Counted from the stretch's first letter, positions 43,910-53,775 are shown. The stretch is DNA of 64,000 bases from Bog-756 sp963837805 (GCA_963837805.1 CAWIOU010000024.1:295551-359550); one strand, 5' to 3'. Notes: generated by a model not told the origin, from the letters alone. Translations and numbers: made by a program.

Positions 43910-44779
43910 ATGGATCGAGACCTCCGACTTCGCAGTGTGTTGACCATCCAACTGGTAGTCATTTTGGTTGCCATTGGACTCGCTGGGTGCGCCAACTCAT
44001 CCTCGACCTCGACCTCATCAACGTTGGAATCAAAGGCCATCTCTGTCCCGAATGTCATTGGACTGACCTCGACTAAGGCCGTCCAGGTGCTCCGTAGAGT
44101 TGGATTGCGAATGCATACAACCTCGACGGACTATTCCTACACATCGCCTTGGGGCAAGGTTGACGACCAGGAGCCGCCTTCCAATTCGAAAGTGGCCAAG
44201 GGCTCAAGCATTGCAACGACCGTGGCAGAACTACCGGAGAACGGGCCTCACGGTCCATATACCGGAAAGGTCGTCCCCGTCGGCACGACCGCAACACTCT
44301 CGGCACTCATTGATGCGGCGAGCCCGCAGATTCTAGTAATCGGGGTGACCAGGGTTTTCGACTCCGGACCCCCGGTGGACGACTCCGTGCTCCCTGGGAT
44401 ACCGGCCATTCCATCGTCGGGTTGGAGATGGATCGGGGTCCAGATCAGTATCTCAAACCACGGCCCTCAAGCGGTTGGGAACATTGGAGGCCCCGGTCCA
44501 CCAAATCTCGACCTTATGGTCAACGGCTACCTCTACCACGATTTCGAATTACTTCCCGGAATAACGAGCATCGATGGCTGCCCCGCTATTCACTATCCGT
44601 TCAGAGTATTCCCCCAGGCGCCGTTGCTCGATCCCGGCGTCTCGACTCGAGGATGCATTGCTTTCCAGGTTCCGATTGCGACCACCGTCAAATCGGTGGG
44701 CGTCGGAATGTACCCGGCAGGTGGTGGCGCGCCCAACGCGACCAATCCAGAAGGCGCCCTTGCAACCTGGGAGACCTAA
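43910..44779 (+). CDS. Lipoprotein with an N-terminal PASTA domain
   Basis: 289 residues from ATG 43910. A lipobox (VAIGLAGC) ends the signal peptide, followed by a Ser/Thr linker, one PASTA domain (SVPNVIGLTSTKAVQVLRRVG ... DQEPPSNSKVAKGSSI) and a beta-sandwich of the kind seen in DUF4352 proteins (WRWIGVQISISNHGPQAVGN; STRGCIAFQVP). It should sit on the outer face of the membrane and may bind cell-wall fragments. A second DUF4352-like lipoprotein lies at 47521, so the two may be related cargo. Confidence 0.8.
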   Translation: MDRDLRLRSVLTIQLVVILVAIGLAGCANSSSTSTSSTLESKAISVPNVIGLTSTKAVQVLRRVGLRMHTTSTDYSYTSPWGKVDDQEPPSNSKVAKGSSIATTVAELPENGPHGPYTGKVVPVGTTATLSALIDAASPQILVIGVTRVFDSGPPVDDSVLPGIPAIPSSGWRWIGVQISISNHGPQAVGNIGGPGPPNLDLMVNGYLYHDFELLPGITSIDGCPAIHYPFRVFPQAPLLDPGVSTRGCIAFQVPIATTVKSVGVGMYPAGGGAPNATNPEGALATWET

Positions 44780-45027
44780 CGGGACCTGCGTCAGTCAGGC
44801 CGACGCGTAACAGGCCCACTCTGTGACCTCTGGACCCCCATCCGAGGATAGTAGGCCGGCGCATATTCGGTGTTCTGGGGCAGCCCTGGATGCGGCGAAA
44901 CATCGTGACACGTCCGCCTGTCAGACTTGAGCGGTGGTCTTTACCGAAGCAGGCTAGAGAGAGATTGTCCGCAAGTCGGCAATCACACCCCTGATCCGAG
45001 CGCGCTCAACACACCTCGAAAGTTGGC

Positions 45028-45630
45028 TCAGCTCGGAAATGCGGTTGTCAAGTAAGAGCCCGATCCCCCGAGTGCCAACGGACCTGCGGCCGTGCAAAGC
45101 GCCGCTGTGGTATTTGGGATCTTCCCGTATTCTGTGCCCTGAGCGACGGGCACAGACCCGGCCGTCGTGGCATTCGTGTAGGTCGTGGCGCTGATCGGGC
45201 TGGCCGTGACGCCCGAGGTGTTATCGGCCAGGATCCAGCAGTTGCCCGACTTTGAGTACGCAGTGAGGACGATGCCGTGACCGTCACCCGACACGAACAT
45301 GGAAATGACGCCTTGGCCCGTACTGTTGGTCGTGACGTAACTCAGGCTGGGCTCATCAGCAGTCAGCGTTGCCGGGTTGATGCCGGTGTAGGTCTGCTGG
45401 TTCTGCTGGAACGAAGCCTTGGCATTGACTAGAGCGGTGTTGAGGTTGGACTGTGCCGCCCGGTCGTTCGCCGACTTCGTCACGCCGAGAAAGGTCGGAA
45501 TGGCGATGGCGAGCAGAATGGCCAGGATCAACAGGACCACCATGAGTTCGATGAGCGTGAAGCCGGAGTCGCTACTTGGAGCTGGGTCTGAGCGGTAGAC
45601 CCGACGGTTGAAGAACTTGGCAGAGGTCAT
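45028..45630 (-). CDS. Type IV prepilin-like protein
   Basis: 200 residues. The class III signal is SDSGFTLIELMVVLLILAILLAIAIPTFLG, in shorter terms G|FTLIEL with Glu at mature position 5, then the helix continues with NDRAAQSNLNTALVNAK. Two Cys (GNCWIL; ALCTAAG) in the C-terminal domain probably form the D-loop disulfide. No assembly ATPase, platform or prepilin peptidase lies in the window, so it must use machinery elsewhere. Very similar N-terminus to the protein at 46428. Confidence 0.9.
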   Translation of the reverse strand: MTSAKFFNRRVYRSDPAPSSDSGFTLIELMVVLLILAILLAIAIPTFLGVTKSANDRAAQSNLNTALVNAKASFQQNQQTYTGINPATLTADEPSLSYVTTNSTGQGVISMFVSGDGHGIVLTAYSKSGNCWILADNTSGVTASPISATTYTNATTAGSVPVAQGTEYGKIPNTTAALCTAAGPLALGGSGSYLTTAFPS

Positions 45631-45809
45631 GACAATGTTGTCGGCGTCTTACCTGGCCACTTTAGGAAAATCCCCATTGGGGATCGCCACATTCCCCGCT
45701 GCTGGAGTCGTGGGCGCAACGGAGCAAGGCAACTTGCTCGCAAGCTGGTATCTGACCTCACCCAGCCAAAGGCTTCAGCTATAGGACCGTTAGACCGATA
45801 GCTCGAATC

Positions 45810-46190
45810 ATGGTGGCGGCGATTTCGACTGAGAATCTGTTCTTCATTGGATTCGGAATATTCTTTGCACTGTTCCTGTATTTCATTCCCACTGCAGTAG
45901 GAATCGATCGACATGTCGTCGACCTCGGAAGCGTGGTTACGATCAACGTATTGCTCGGCTGGACCGTGATCGGCTGGATAGTGGCCCTTGCTATGGCAAT
46001 GCGCACGCAGGTAGTGAGGGTCGAATCTTCTCCAAGTTCTGCCCCTCGAGAATATTCAGAAACAATGGAGGATGGAGAAGATCCACGTACTCGCCAGTCA
46101 CTTCCACCGGGCTGGCATCGGGAGGCACCGGATGGGCCTCGACGATGGTGGGATGGGCTGCAGTGGGGAGCGTGGCATGGAGAAGACTAG
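45810..46190 (+). CDS. Superinfection-immunity-like membrane protein with DUF2510 tail
   Basis: 126 residues. Two helices with a short loop (FFALFLYFIPTAVGIDR; NVLLGWTVIGWIVALAMAM) match the Imm_superinfect family, whose T4 member stops DNA injection by related phages. The tail contains PPGWHREAPDGPRRWWDG, the DUF2510 motif common in actinobacterial membrane proteins. It lies between two prepilin genes, divergent from one. A role in excluding phages that use pili is only a guess from this layout. Confidence 0.8.
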   Translation: MVAAISTENLFFIGFGIFFALFLYFIPTAVGIDRHVVDLGSVVTINVLLGWTVIGWIVALAMAMRTQVVRVESSPSSAPREYSETMEDGEDPRTRQSLPPGWHREAPDGPRRWWDGLQWGAWHGED

Positions 46191-46427
46191 GCGCGCCGAA
46201 GGCCCGCCCTTAGCCTGACTTAACAACGAAATTCGTAAGGGACTGTTAACGGCGCCGGACCTGTACTCTGCGGCTGGTGTAGCACTCTCCAGGTGATCTG
46301 GGGCACCCGATGCCTGGCTGGTTGCTCGAATTGTCGGGGCACCTCTCACCCTGAACTATCGCGTTGTTTGCAGAAGGAATCATTGACCGGTCTTCAAGCT
46401 TTCTGTCACAAGTGACGATGAACTCCC

Positions 46428-47126
46428 GTGTCTCTCCACCCCGTCGGCCGGCAATATGGTGACAAAGAGGGTCGTGATGACGGTTTCACCCTGATTGAGC
46501 TGATGGTCGTTTTGCTCACCCTGGGTATCCTTCTGGCTATAGCCATTCCGACGTTTCTCGGAACGAGCAAGGCAGCGAATGACCGTGGGGCGCAGCAGAA
46601 CCTCAATTCGACGCTCGTGGACTCCAACACTGTGTTCCAGTCGAACGACCAGTCTTTCGGTATCGGCACCACCGCTCAGTACAAGCAGTTTGGTGCCAAC
46701 ATGGCGACCTCATTGAGCGGTGACGAGCCGTCACTCAGCTTCACCACCTCGACCTCCAGTAGTCCTTCGAACATCGCATTGAACGTTTCCGGGGGCGGCA
46801 ACGGCCTTGTGCTAGCCGATCGGTCCCCGTCAGGCACCTGCTGGTATGCCATCGACAACTCCCAGGCCATCTCGACCACCAATAAGGCCAGCACCACCGC
46901 ACCGTACGGTGCGACGGCCACTGCGACAAACAAGGCGGGGAAGGCCGCGGCGACGAAAATCGTGTTCCCAACTGGGGCTGGGACCTGGTACGCCGAAGTG
47001 ACAGGAGACGCCACTGCCGCTGACTGCAGTGCGTCGGCGCCCAAGTTTACGGGGACGGGGTCCAAGTATCAGATCACTCAATCGAGCTTTCCCCAAGAAT
47101 TGCACTTGCACTCCACTGGGCAGTGA
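46428..47126 (+). CDS. Type IV prepilin-like protein
   Basis: 232 residues. The leader ends in EGRDDGFTLIELMVVLLTLG, and the helix goes on with IAIPTFLGTSKAANDRGAQQ. The C-terminal domain is rich in Ser, Thr and Ala and has Cys in GTCWYA and ADCSAS. The leader is short and basic, as in prepilins cut by a PilD-type peptidase. Start GTG 46428 is the first in frame. Probably a paralogue of 45028, with a longer low-complexity loop. Confidence 0.9.
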   Translation: MSLHPVGRQYGDKEGRDDGFTLIELMVVLLTLGILLAIAIPTFLGTSKAANDRGAQQNLNSTLVDSNTVFQSNDQSFGIGTTAQYKQFGANMATSLSGDEPSLSFTTSTSSSPSNIALNVSGGGNGLVLADRSPSGTCWYAIDNSQAISTTNKASTTAPYGATATATNKAGKAAATKIVFPTGAGTWYAEVTGDATAADCSASAPKFTGTGSKYQITQSSFPQELHLHSTGQ

Positions 47127-47142
47127 CCCATGGCTGGATTCG

Positions 47143-47415
47143 ATGCCGTCCGTGGTTGGGGCAGTATCCCTCTTCGAACGGAACGGATTCCGTCGGATCG
47201 GACTCCGTGAAGTTATCGACGGTGAGAGTGAGACAGTGCGACAGTCAGCTGCTTGGATGCGGATGATGCGAGCTGCAGACGCGCTTTTAGTGTCGTTCAA
47301 CGACGACGAGTTTCGAGTGGGCCTGGCTAGATTGGAGAACCTTCCAGCCGACCAACCAATGATTCATTCCCTCGCCCTTCTTGCGTTGTGGAAGGGCTCA
47401 GAACGGTGGTTCTGA
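47143..47415 (+). CDS. Hypothetical helical protein
   Basis: 90 residues from ATG 47143. Predicted mostly helical: SLFERNGFRRIGLREVIDG, RQSAAWMRMMRAADALLVSF and PMIHSLALLALWKGSERWF. No signal peptide. Follows the prepilin gene by 16 nt on the same strand and might be co-transcribed. Family not recognised. Confidence 0.5.
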   Translation: MPSVVGAVSLFERNGFRRIGLREVIDGESETVRQSAAWMRMMRAADALLVSFNDDEFRVGLARLENLPADQPMIHSLALLALWKGSERWF

Positions 47416-47520
47416 CTGGCACCATGCGACTGATGTCAAGGGTCTGCCCACCCGATCCGCGACTGGCGCTCGATGGGCTATCCAAGCGCCCGGATGTGCC
47501 TGTGGGGCACCCCCAGCTAA

Positions 47521-48297
47521 TCAGCCCTCAGCTGCGGAGGGTGCGGTAGCTGACGTAGCCGCGGTTGGAGCCGTGGGTGCAGTCGGGGCCGTCGGAGTGG
47601 GCGTCGGCTGCGTCGCAGCCGGTGGAACAGTGCCGGGAGACGTGTTGGTTGGGGTGCCTTGGGGCTGGCTGCAGTCTTCTCCGTCAGGCACCTGGGTACA
47701 CCACGAAGGAGACCCCGGAATGTCCACGTTCCAGGTCGGATAGGGCCCCGCAGCTCCCATGAACGGTACGACGGTCACCTTGTCGACACGGTCACCTGGC
47801 GAGATCGCCACCGATTGCGCTCCTGTGGTGTCGACGGTGACCTGGTCACCGGGAAGGAGGTCGGGGACGGGCGGAGCGAATGTCTGACCGGAGTAGGGGT
47901 TGGGCAGCTGGATCGTCTGACCGTTGGAGGTCTCCACGAAGATCTGTGCCGGCGAGTAACCGCTCAACACCGTCGATCCTCGGTTGGTGAATCGGAACGA
48001 GAGGTCGACGATGTTGTCATCCTGTCTCTCCTCGGATGGTGCACCGTCGTAGAACTGCCCATCCGAACCCAGACCTTGGTCTCCGCTGAAGTTGGCCGGC
48101 ATCGTGCCGACGAAGGCAATCGAAATCGGGATAGAGGACCCGTTGGACGAGGGACCTGAGAGCGTGTTGACGTCGACTCCCCGTTGAACAGCGTCCTGGG
48201 TTCTTCCCGCCGACGCGGATCCGCTTGATCCGGAGCACCCGCCCGCCACCAAGGCCACGAAACTGAACACCAGCCCGAAAATGAGTCTCGGCTTCAC
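47521..48297 (-). CDS. Lipoprotein with DUF4352-like domain and Thr/Pro/Ala-rich tail
   Basis: 258 residues from GTG 48297, with aaggaagg upstream. The signal ends in the lipobox ALVAGGC. A beta domain follows (DLSFRFTNRGSTVLSGYSP; DLLPGDQVTVDTTGAQSVA), then a repeat-like tail of TPTAPTAPTAPTAA type that would span or coat the wall. Similar architecture to the lipoprotein at 43910. Divergent from the XRE gene at 48387, with palindromes in between. Confidence 0.8.
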   Translation of the reverse strand: MKPRLIFGLVFSFVALVAGGCSGSSGSASAGRTQDAVQRGVDVNTLSGPSSNGSSIPISIAFVGTMPANFSGDQGLGSDGQFYDGAPSEERQDDNIVDLSFRFTNRGSTVLSGYSPAQIFVETSNGQTIQLPNPYSGQTFAPPVPDLLPGDQVTVDTTGAQSVAISPGDRVDKVTVVPFMGAAGPYPTWNVDIPGSPSWCTQVPDGEDCSQPQGTPTNTSPGTVPPAATQPTPTPTAPTAPTAPTAATSATAPSAAEG

Positions 48298-48339
48298 GCT
48301 CGTCGAGATCCTTCCTTGTGGCTGCCACCTGGATATGCA

Positions 48340-48364
48340 TGCTATCGCGTGTAGTGCTATAGCA
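48340..48364. promoter_or_regulatory. Candidate XRE operator, tandem sites
   Basis: TGCTATAGCA (48355-48364) is a perfect 10-bp palindrome, and an imperfect copy TGCTATCGCG lies at 48340-48349, 15 bp away centre to centre. They sit 23 nt before the XRE gene and 43 nt before the divergent lipoprotein start. Confidence 0.55.
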
Positions 48365-48386
48365 GGCATCTCGTCAGATTGTTGGC

Positions 48387-48644
48387 ATGGCACCGGCAGG
48401 CCCGGCCGATCAACGGTCGGCAATCGACGCGGCATTCGGGGTGGTGCTGCGTTCGTTGCGGACTGAACTAGGCCTTTCACAGGAGGGCCTCGGCAACGCC
48501 AGCGGCAACGGGCGTACGTATGTCGGGCAACTCGAACGCGGCGAACGGGGTGCCTCGCTCAAGACCGTCTTCGCTTTGTCGAGAGTTCTGGAGGTAGAGC
48601 CTGATGAAATGGTCCACCTCGTGATCAAGCAACTCCACAAGTGA
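48387..48644 (+). CDS. XRE-family helix-turn-helix regulator
   Basis: 85 residues. The HTH is FGVVLRSLRTELGLSQEGLG, then NGRTYVGQLERGERGASLKT and VFALSRVLEVEPDEMV, which is the usual single-domain XRE protein. The first residues are Ala/Pro-rich. Palindromic sites lie just upstream. Typical of regulators carried by mobile elements. Start ATG 48387. Confidence 0.92.
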   Translation: MAPAGPADQRSAIDAAFGVVLRSLRTELGLSQEGLGNASGNGRTYVGQLERGERGASLKTVFALSRVLEVEPDEMVHLVIKQLHK

Positions 48645-49753
48645 GGGCTCATGGCTGGGCACCGGATACCGCCCACCAGTTCTCCCGTAGCCAGCTGGAC
48701 GACATCCACTGTTCGGGATCGATCGCCCACCAGCTCCACCACTCCGTGGGCGTTGAGGTCCTGAAGGTGGCGCCGGGTAGGGGTGACGGGAAGCCGGCAG
48801 TGCCCGGCTATGGCGGCGTGTCGCATGGGCCCCCGGCTTGCCCATCAGGTAGTCAATCACCGCCCGCCGGCCGGGGTGCACCCCGTCGAGGGCAACCTTC
48901 GCCAGGAGCCGCCACAGCCTCATCTGGCGGGGTGCCGATCACCACCAGTCCGGCATGGAGCTGGCGAAGCTGGCCGTAGAGGCGGGGCGACCGCTCATGT
49001 CCCGGGACCACGTCGATCTCCCGGGAGTACCCCTCCCGCGCTACCGAGGACCGGCACCTTGCCCCGATGCCGGCCAGGGTCGAGAGGCGGGTCTGCTCCT
49101 CATCTCGTAAGGGGGGTAGTACCCCTCGGAGTACCAGGCCGTCGAAGAATGTGACCACAGCACCGGCCCGTTCGTCCCGGATCTCCGGCTGGTGGCCTGG
49201 CGTTCTCCTCGGCCACCATCGACGCCAGGTAGTCATCCCCGGCGGTGACATCGGGCATCCGGTAGTAGGAGAAGCGCTCCCCGAGGAGACCGAGGTCGAC
49301 CGCGGATGAGTCCACCGCTTCGGTGCACGCCCCCAGGAACCCTGCGTGTCCCTCCCACACGTAGGTCCGACCCCCACCGGTGCCGAGGCGTCGGATGAGC
49401 TGCCCGTCGAAGACCTCCCGGAGGCAGGCGAAGATTCGGTTCCGGGTAGACCCGTGCTCGTTCAGGAGGGTCCCGAAGTCGGAGGCGATGAGGACGCCTC
49501 GCTCTCCCAACTGGTCGGAGCAAGCCCCCGGTGGCGCATCACCCTCCCGGGTCGGGGACCCACTGAGGAGTCCCGCTTCGGTGAACGTAGAGACATAGTG
49601 GACCTCCGGTAGTCCGGACAGTGCCCCCAGTGCTTCGGACTTTCCACTGGAAGGGGGACCTATGAGCAGGAGCCATACCGGGTCCCCGGGTAGACGGTTG
49701 GCCGCCACCGTGGCCAGTACCAGGTAGACCACCCCCGGGTCGGGTAGCCACAT
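48645..49753 (-). pseudogene. P-loop ATPase (helicase/primase-like), frameshifted
   Basis: The first 180 residues are intact: VYLVLATVAANRLPGD, Walker A LLIGPPSSGKSEALG (49,637-49,663), SDFGTLLNEHG as Walker B region and FLGACTEAVDSSAVD. From about 49,190 the protein moves through other frames: VVTFFDGLVLRGVLPP, RLYGQLRQLHAGLVVIG, RLLAKVALDGVHPGRRAVIDYLM and, at the C-terminus, a winged-helix-like VTPTRRHLQDLNAHGVVELVG. At least three shifts are needed. Similar ATPases occur in phages and integrative elements, where they probably help replication. Last gene of the polymerase operon. Confidence 0.75.
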
Positions 49754-49801
49754 GGTCTTCTGGAAGAGGTGTATGACCGTGGACAGTCCCTCGGTCGTGG
49801 T

Positions 49802-50203
49802 TCACCGGGGACTGTCCCCGTTCGAGGTATGGCACATGGGGCATGGAAGGTGACCGGGCCTCCCCGTAGAGGGCGGCACCGCACCGGGGACATCGATTCC
49901 ATGGAGGTACAGGGCATCGGGGTACCTTGCCCTCTTCCGTTGCCGATAGGCCTGGTCCCTGTGGGCCTTGGAGCAGTACGAGGGCATTGGCCCGGGGAAC
50001 GATCCCGTCGCACCCGGGAAGGGCACACACCACATCGGCCTCTGTCCTGGCTCATCGCCCTGAGTGCCTTGTCGACGTTCCGGATGGAGATTCGTCCTCC
50101 TCTGTGCGGCCCTTTCGGCCACGGTGGGCGGTATCCCTGTACGGGCAAATGCCCGCTTCCCCAGGCGGGCAGCCTCCCTCTGCACGGCCCCAGACGGTTG
50201 CAT
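49802..50203 (-). pseudogene. Zinc-finger protein of the CSxxxRxxAYRxRK type, frameshifted
   Basis: The parts are VQREAARLGKRAFARTGI, GIPPTVAERAA, then in other frames SIRNVDKALRAMSQDRG, CALPGCDGIVPRAN and finally SYCSKAHRDQAYRQRKRAR with CPMCHTSNG. The last block is the familiar zinc-finger/basic motif (CSxxCRQRAYRxRR) of small DNA-binding proteins in mobile elements. It lies between the polymerase and the ATPase on the same strand. Three frames are used. Confidence 0.6.
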
Positions 50204-50204
50204 C

Positions 50205-52969
50205 CCTTGGAGGCGGCCGACGACCTGCGGAGGTCACCCAGGCCATCCACATCGGCGTCGATGACCCCGGAGACCCGTCCGGAGTAGGCCACCAGATCGG
50301 GGTCGATGACCACATGGTCGATGAGTTCGCTCCGGGGTACCCGGGACCACAGGGATGGCCCGTTCGTCGAGGGACTCCAGGATGATGGCTCCCGCGGGGT
50401 CCGGTCCGGTGGTCACCCGCACCGGTTCACCCGTCGACTTGTCGACCCAACGGAGGTCCTGCCAGTTGGAGAGGTCCCCACCGGGGTCGAGGGCCACCAC
50501 TGTCCTGCCCATAGGAGGTCCCGCTCCAAGTGGCCCCACTGGCCTCGCACATACCGGGTACCCGGGCTGGCGCCCCAGGGAGGACGGCAGCAGTCCCGCC
50601 ATCTCCGGGGACTTGACCATGAAGCGCGGAGGGCCGGGAACGGGGGAGTCGGTGTGACGGGGCGCTGTTGATGTCCCATGGTGCCGGGGGACGGAGCGCC
50701 TCCGGGTCTACACCCCTGGCTATGCGTAGGCCACTTCCCTCTCCACCGCCGCGTAGGACCACCGCCGGTAACCCTTGGGGCGTCCTCCCCCTCATGGAGG
50801 GGGGGTCGACGTAGGCCACCGCCGACGCCTGCTCGGTGAGGTCGACGATCTCGTCCCCGTACGTACTCCACATGCCGCTTGGGGCCGAAGATGAGTGGCA
50901 TTCGAGTGGGGACGGATTCGTCTCCCCGCATCGCAGCTCCAAACCTTCTGCGCCTGGGACAGTGTGCCGTCGAAGGTGCGGATGACCTCGTCCACCTCGG
51001 CCCAGGACAACAGGTGGATGGACGTCCCGTCGGGGAGGGTGATGTCTCCCCCGTCGGGAGAGGACGGGATGATCGAGGAGTCGGTGTCCCGGTAGGCGAC
51101 GATCCCGCCCCTGTCCTCACCAGGCGTTCGAGCACGGCGAGGAGGAGGTGGGACCCTGCCGTCACCGAGGAGGCGATGGGCAGGCACACCAGTGGACCCG
51201 GGTCGCTCCCCCCGGACCCAGGTCCGCCCTTCCCGTGAGGAGGACTTCGTCCATCCGGGCGAAGTTCCCGAAGACCAGGGCGTTGACCACCACCCGGAGC
51301 TCGGCGGCGAGAACCAGGTCTCCCTCGGCCTTCACCTTCCGGCGGTGGTCGACCAGACGACGGGCGGGACCGTCCTCGATCGGAAGCCACCACCCCCGGG
51401 AGGAGAGGGAAGTCGTCTCCGGAGGCCGGACTGGCGACCGTCGCGCGACATAGGCGGTGGCCCCGATGATCTCGGGTACCTTCTCCGACTTGACCGATGC
51501 GCCGATCACGTTGAGGGCGGTGGTCCAGATCGGGCGATCCGGGGAGGACACCGGCAGGACCTCCAGCCGACCGTCGGGACGAAGAGGGTCCTCGACTTCG
51601 ATCGGGAACGCCTCGAAGTCCGGGCGGACCTGGACCAGACAGCACCCGAACCGTCGCCACACCTCCGGGTCGAGGACCACGGTCGGATCCACGACCGCAC
51701 GCTGGCAGAGCCGGCGGAGGGCGGCCGTGACCTTCCTCCGGACGATCCGCTCGGCGCAGAGCAGCTCCCACCAGCCGATGAGCTCGGCCACCAGCGGGTA
51801 GCAGGACGAGACATCGACGGATGCACCCTGGAAGGGCACCCCGAGGAGCCGATGGTCGGCCTCGCACCATCCGCCGTGGAAGGACTCGGCCCAGGCCTGC
51901 AGCTCCTCCTCGGAGAGACCGAAGGTCAGATGCGGTGCCCGAATGCCGAAGCGGACCGGGATCTGGGCGGCGATCCCGCCGGGCGACGACAACCGGGCCA
52001 GGTCGAGCCGGCCCCGGCCCTCCCGCCGATCGTCGGGCGAGGTGAACCATCGCGACGCATGGTCGTCGAGGGCGAGCGCCAGCTCCCGGACGGCCAGCAC
52101 GGCGAATCGGCCATCTGTGCCGCCCCGTCGGCGTCGACCGGCACGGCCACTGGCAGTTCGACCGGTGGGAGGTCGAAGTTCTGGCAGTGCTCGGCGAAGC
52201 CGGCCCCCCGGTCGGCGTCGAGGGCGTAGGCGAGCGAGAGCACATCGAGGAATGCCCCGGGCCACTGCCGTCCCTGGTGGTATTTGCCGTAGCCCTTCTC
52301 GCAGGGGGCGAACCTGATGCGCCAACCGACACGCACGAGACTCGACCCACAATGGCGGTCGGTGGGGCGATGTCCGCTTCCAGCGGCCGTGCTCGTGCTC
52401 CTCTGCCCCAACCCGGCAGCCACACCTCCCAGGAGCGGGCATTGGTTCCGAGCCTCCCGCCCCAGTGCTCGGCCACCAGTCCGAACACCCGGCCGAGGTC
52501 GGCACCGATGCACCAGCCGGCACCGCCGTAGGCGCGTCTTGTGAACGTGCCGCATCGGGGGTCGAAGAACTCGTCGACCGATTCCACCGTCCACGGTTGG
52601 GGGCCGCTGGTCGTGGCCACGGTCTGTTCCGCCGCCCATCGGGTGATCGCAGCAGGGCCAATCCTCATCGAGGTCGGTGCCGACGATGACTCCGGCGGAG
52701 AGGATGGATCGTCCCATCACGACCAGGTACGCCCCGAGCCCGAATCGCTCGACCTCTGCGCCAATCTCCGACGCACCGACAAGGACCAGCCCGACTCCGG
52801 TCTCCGAGCCTGTGGCGAGAAGGCCGGAAGCTCGGTCGGCGGGCGCCAGCGGTCGGAGCCCGGCCACTGGCGGAAGTGCACGACGCGGCGTTGGAAGGCC
52901 CGGTTTTCCACGGTCAGCTGACTCCTCCAGGTCCCGGGCGATGCGGTGGAGCATGCAGTGCCAACTCAC
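50205..52969 (-). pseudogene. Family B DNA polymerase, decayed by many frameshifts
   Basis: About 920 codons if repaired. GTG 52969 overlaps the preceding stop (GTGA). Parts in order: RRAYGGAGWCIGADLGR; the exonuclease-like FLDVLSLAYALDADRG with HCQNFDLPP; ESFHGGWCEADHRL (the GGRxE block); motif A DVSSCYP (51,795-51,815, for DxxSLYP); motif B VVVNALVFGN (near 51,280, for NSxYG); motif C YRDTDS (51,077-51,094); and a C-terminal VALDPGGDLSNWQDLRWVD and DLVAYSGRVSGVID. These are the palm motifs of PolB enzymes. At least seven frame changes occur, so no full-length enzyme is made from this sequence. PolB next to a solo Cas1 is a casposon hallmark. Confidence 0.8.
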
Positions 52970-53261
52970 TGACGAACGAGCTGGGCAAGAGGATGGATTC
53001 GGTACCCTTGGTGGTCGACCAGGCGAATGAGGATGTGCCCGGTCCGACGGAGTCGCAGGACATGTTCGGGAAAGGTCGATCCGTCAGCCGAAGAGTCGTC
53101 TGGTCGAGGGCCACGTGTTCGAGATCGTGCTGGACGCGGGCGAGGGGGATGACCAGATCCCGGTCGAGGTATTTGCCGTCGGCATCCCGTCCCGAGGGGT
53201 GGTGCAGGTGGTCGGCTCGCCGGCCGACGAACACGCAGAGGTAGTCGGCGGCCCGCCTCAT
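52966..53261 (-). pseudogene. Small protein ahead of the polymerase, one frameshift
   Basis: ATG 53261 overlaps the preceding stop. It reads ADYLCVFVGRRADHLHHPSG and VIPLARVQHDLEHVALDQTT, and then from about 53,075 another frame is coherent: TFPEHVLRLRRTGHILIRLVDHQGYRIHP, shown here as HVLRLRRTGHILIRL and VDHQGYRIHPLAQLV, to the stop at 52966. That stop overlaps the polymerase GTG, so the corrected reading restores a perfect operon junction. Function unknown. Confidence 0.6.
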
Positions 53262-53524
53262 GACGACCGCCCCGACTCGTAGACGAAGAGGTCCAGTTCG
53301 CCGGCCCGACGGGCTTCCAGCACGGCCAACACCCGGTTCGGGTCGCTGAGGAACCGTTCGCCCCTGATCGGCCGCCAGCCCGAGACCGTTCGCTCGAATT
53401 GCTTCGGCGAAATCTTGGCCGCCGCCATCTTCCCGACGAGCGAGTCGTACGGGCCGGCCCGGGATGCCTCACGACGCGTGGGCGCTTCGAGGATGGCAAA
53501 GGGCTCCGGTCGATCGAGCAGCAC
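53258..53524 (-). CDS. Small hypothetical protein, first gene of the polymerase operon
   Basis: 88 residues. Sequence such as ILEAPTRREASRAGP, KMAAAKISPKQFERTV and VLAVLEARRAGELDLFVYE is plausible for a compact alpha/beta protein. The stop overlaps the next start (ATGA 53258-53261). The 250 nt upstream hold no recognisable gene and should contain the operon promoter. Function unknown. Confidence 0.55.
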   Translation of the reverse strand: MLLDRPEPFAILEAPTRREASRAGPYDSLVGKMAAAKISPKQFERTVSGWRPIRGERFLSDPNRVLAVLEARRAGELDLFVYESGRSS

Positions 53525-53775
53525 AGAGATGGACCGCCCGGTCCGGACCTCGAGACGCTCATGGCCCAGCGCCTCTCGTGCCGAGAGTCCGGGACGTGAA
53601 CCTTTCCGCCGGAGATAGGTCGACCCGGTCGACAGCCCGCCGACCGACTGTGCCCGGGTCGGTATTGCGCCGGGTAAGCAGACCGGTGTCGGCTGACGGA
53701 TGACGAGACGATCGGACGGCTGCCGGCCGAGGAAAGCCGGCCGATTGGCCGCACGACGAAGGGAAGAGAGGCAGG

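Noticed and set aside
44073..44306. Minus-strand open frame within the PASTA lipoprotein
   Set aside because: No motif and opposite codon bias; the plus-strand lipoprotein is complete.
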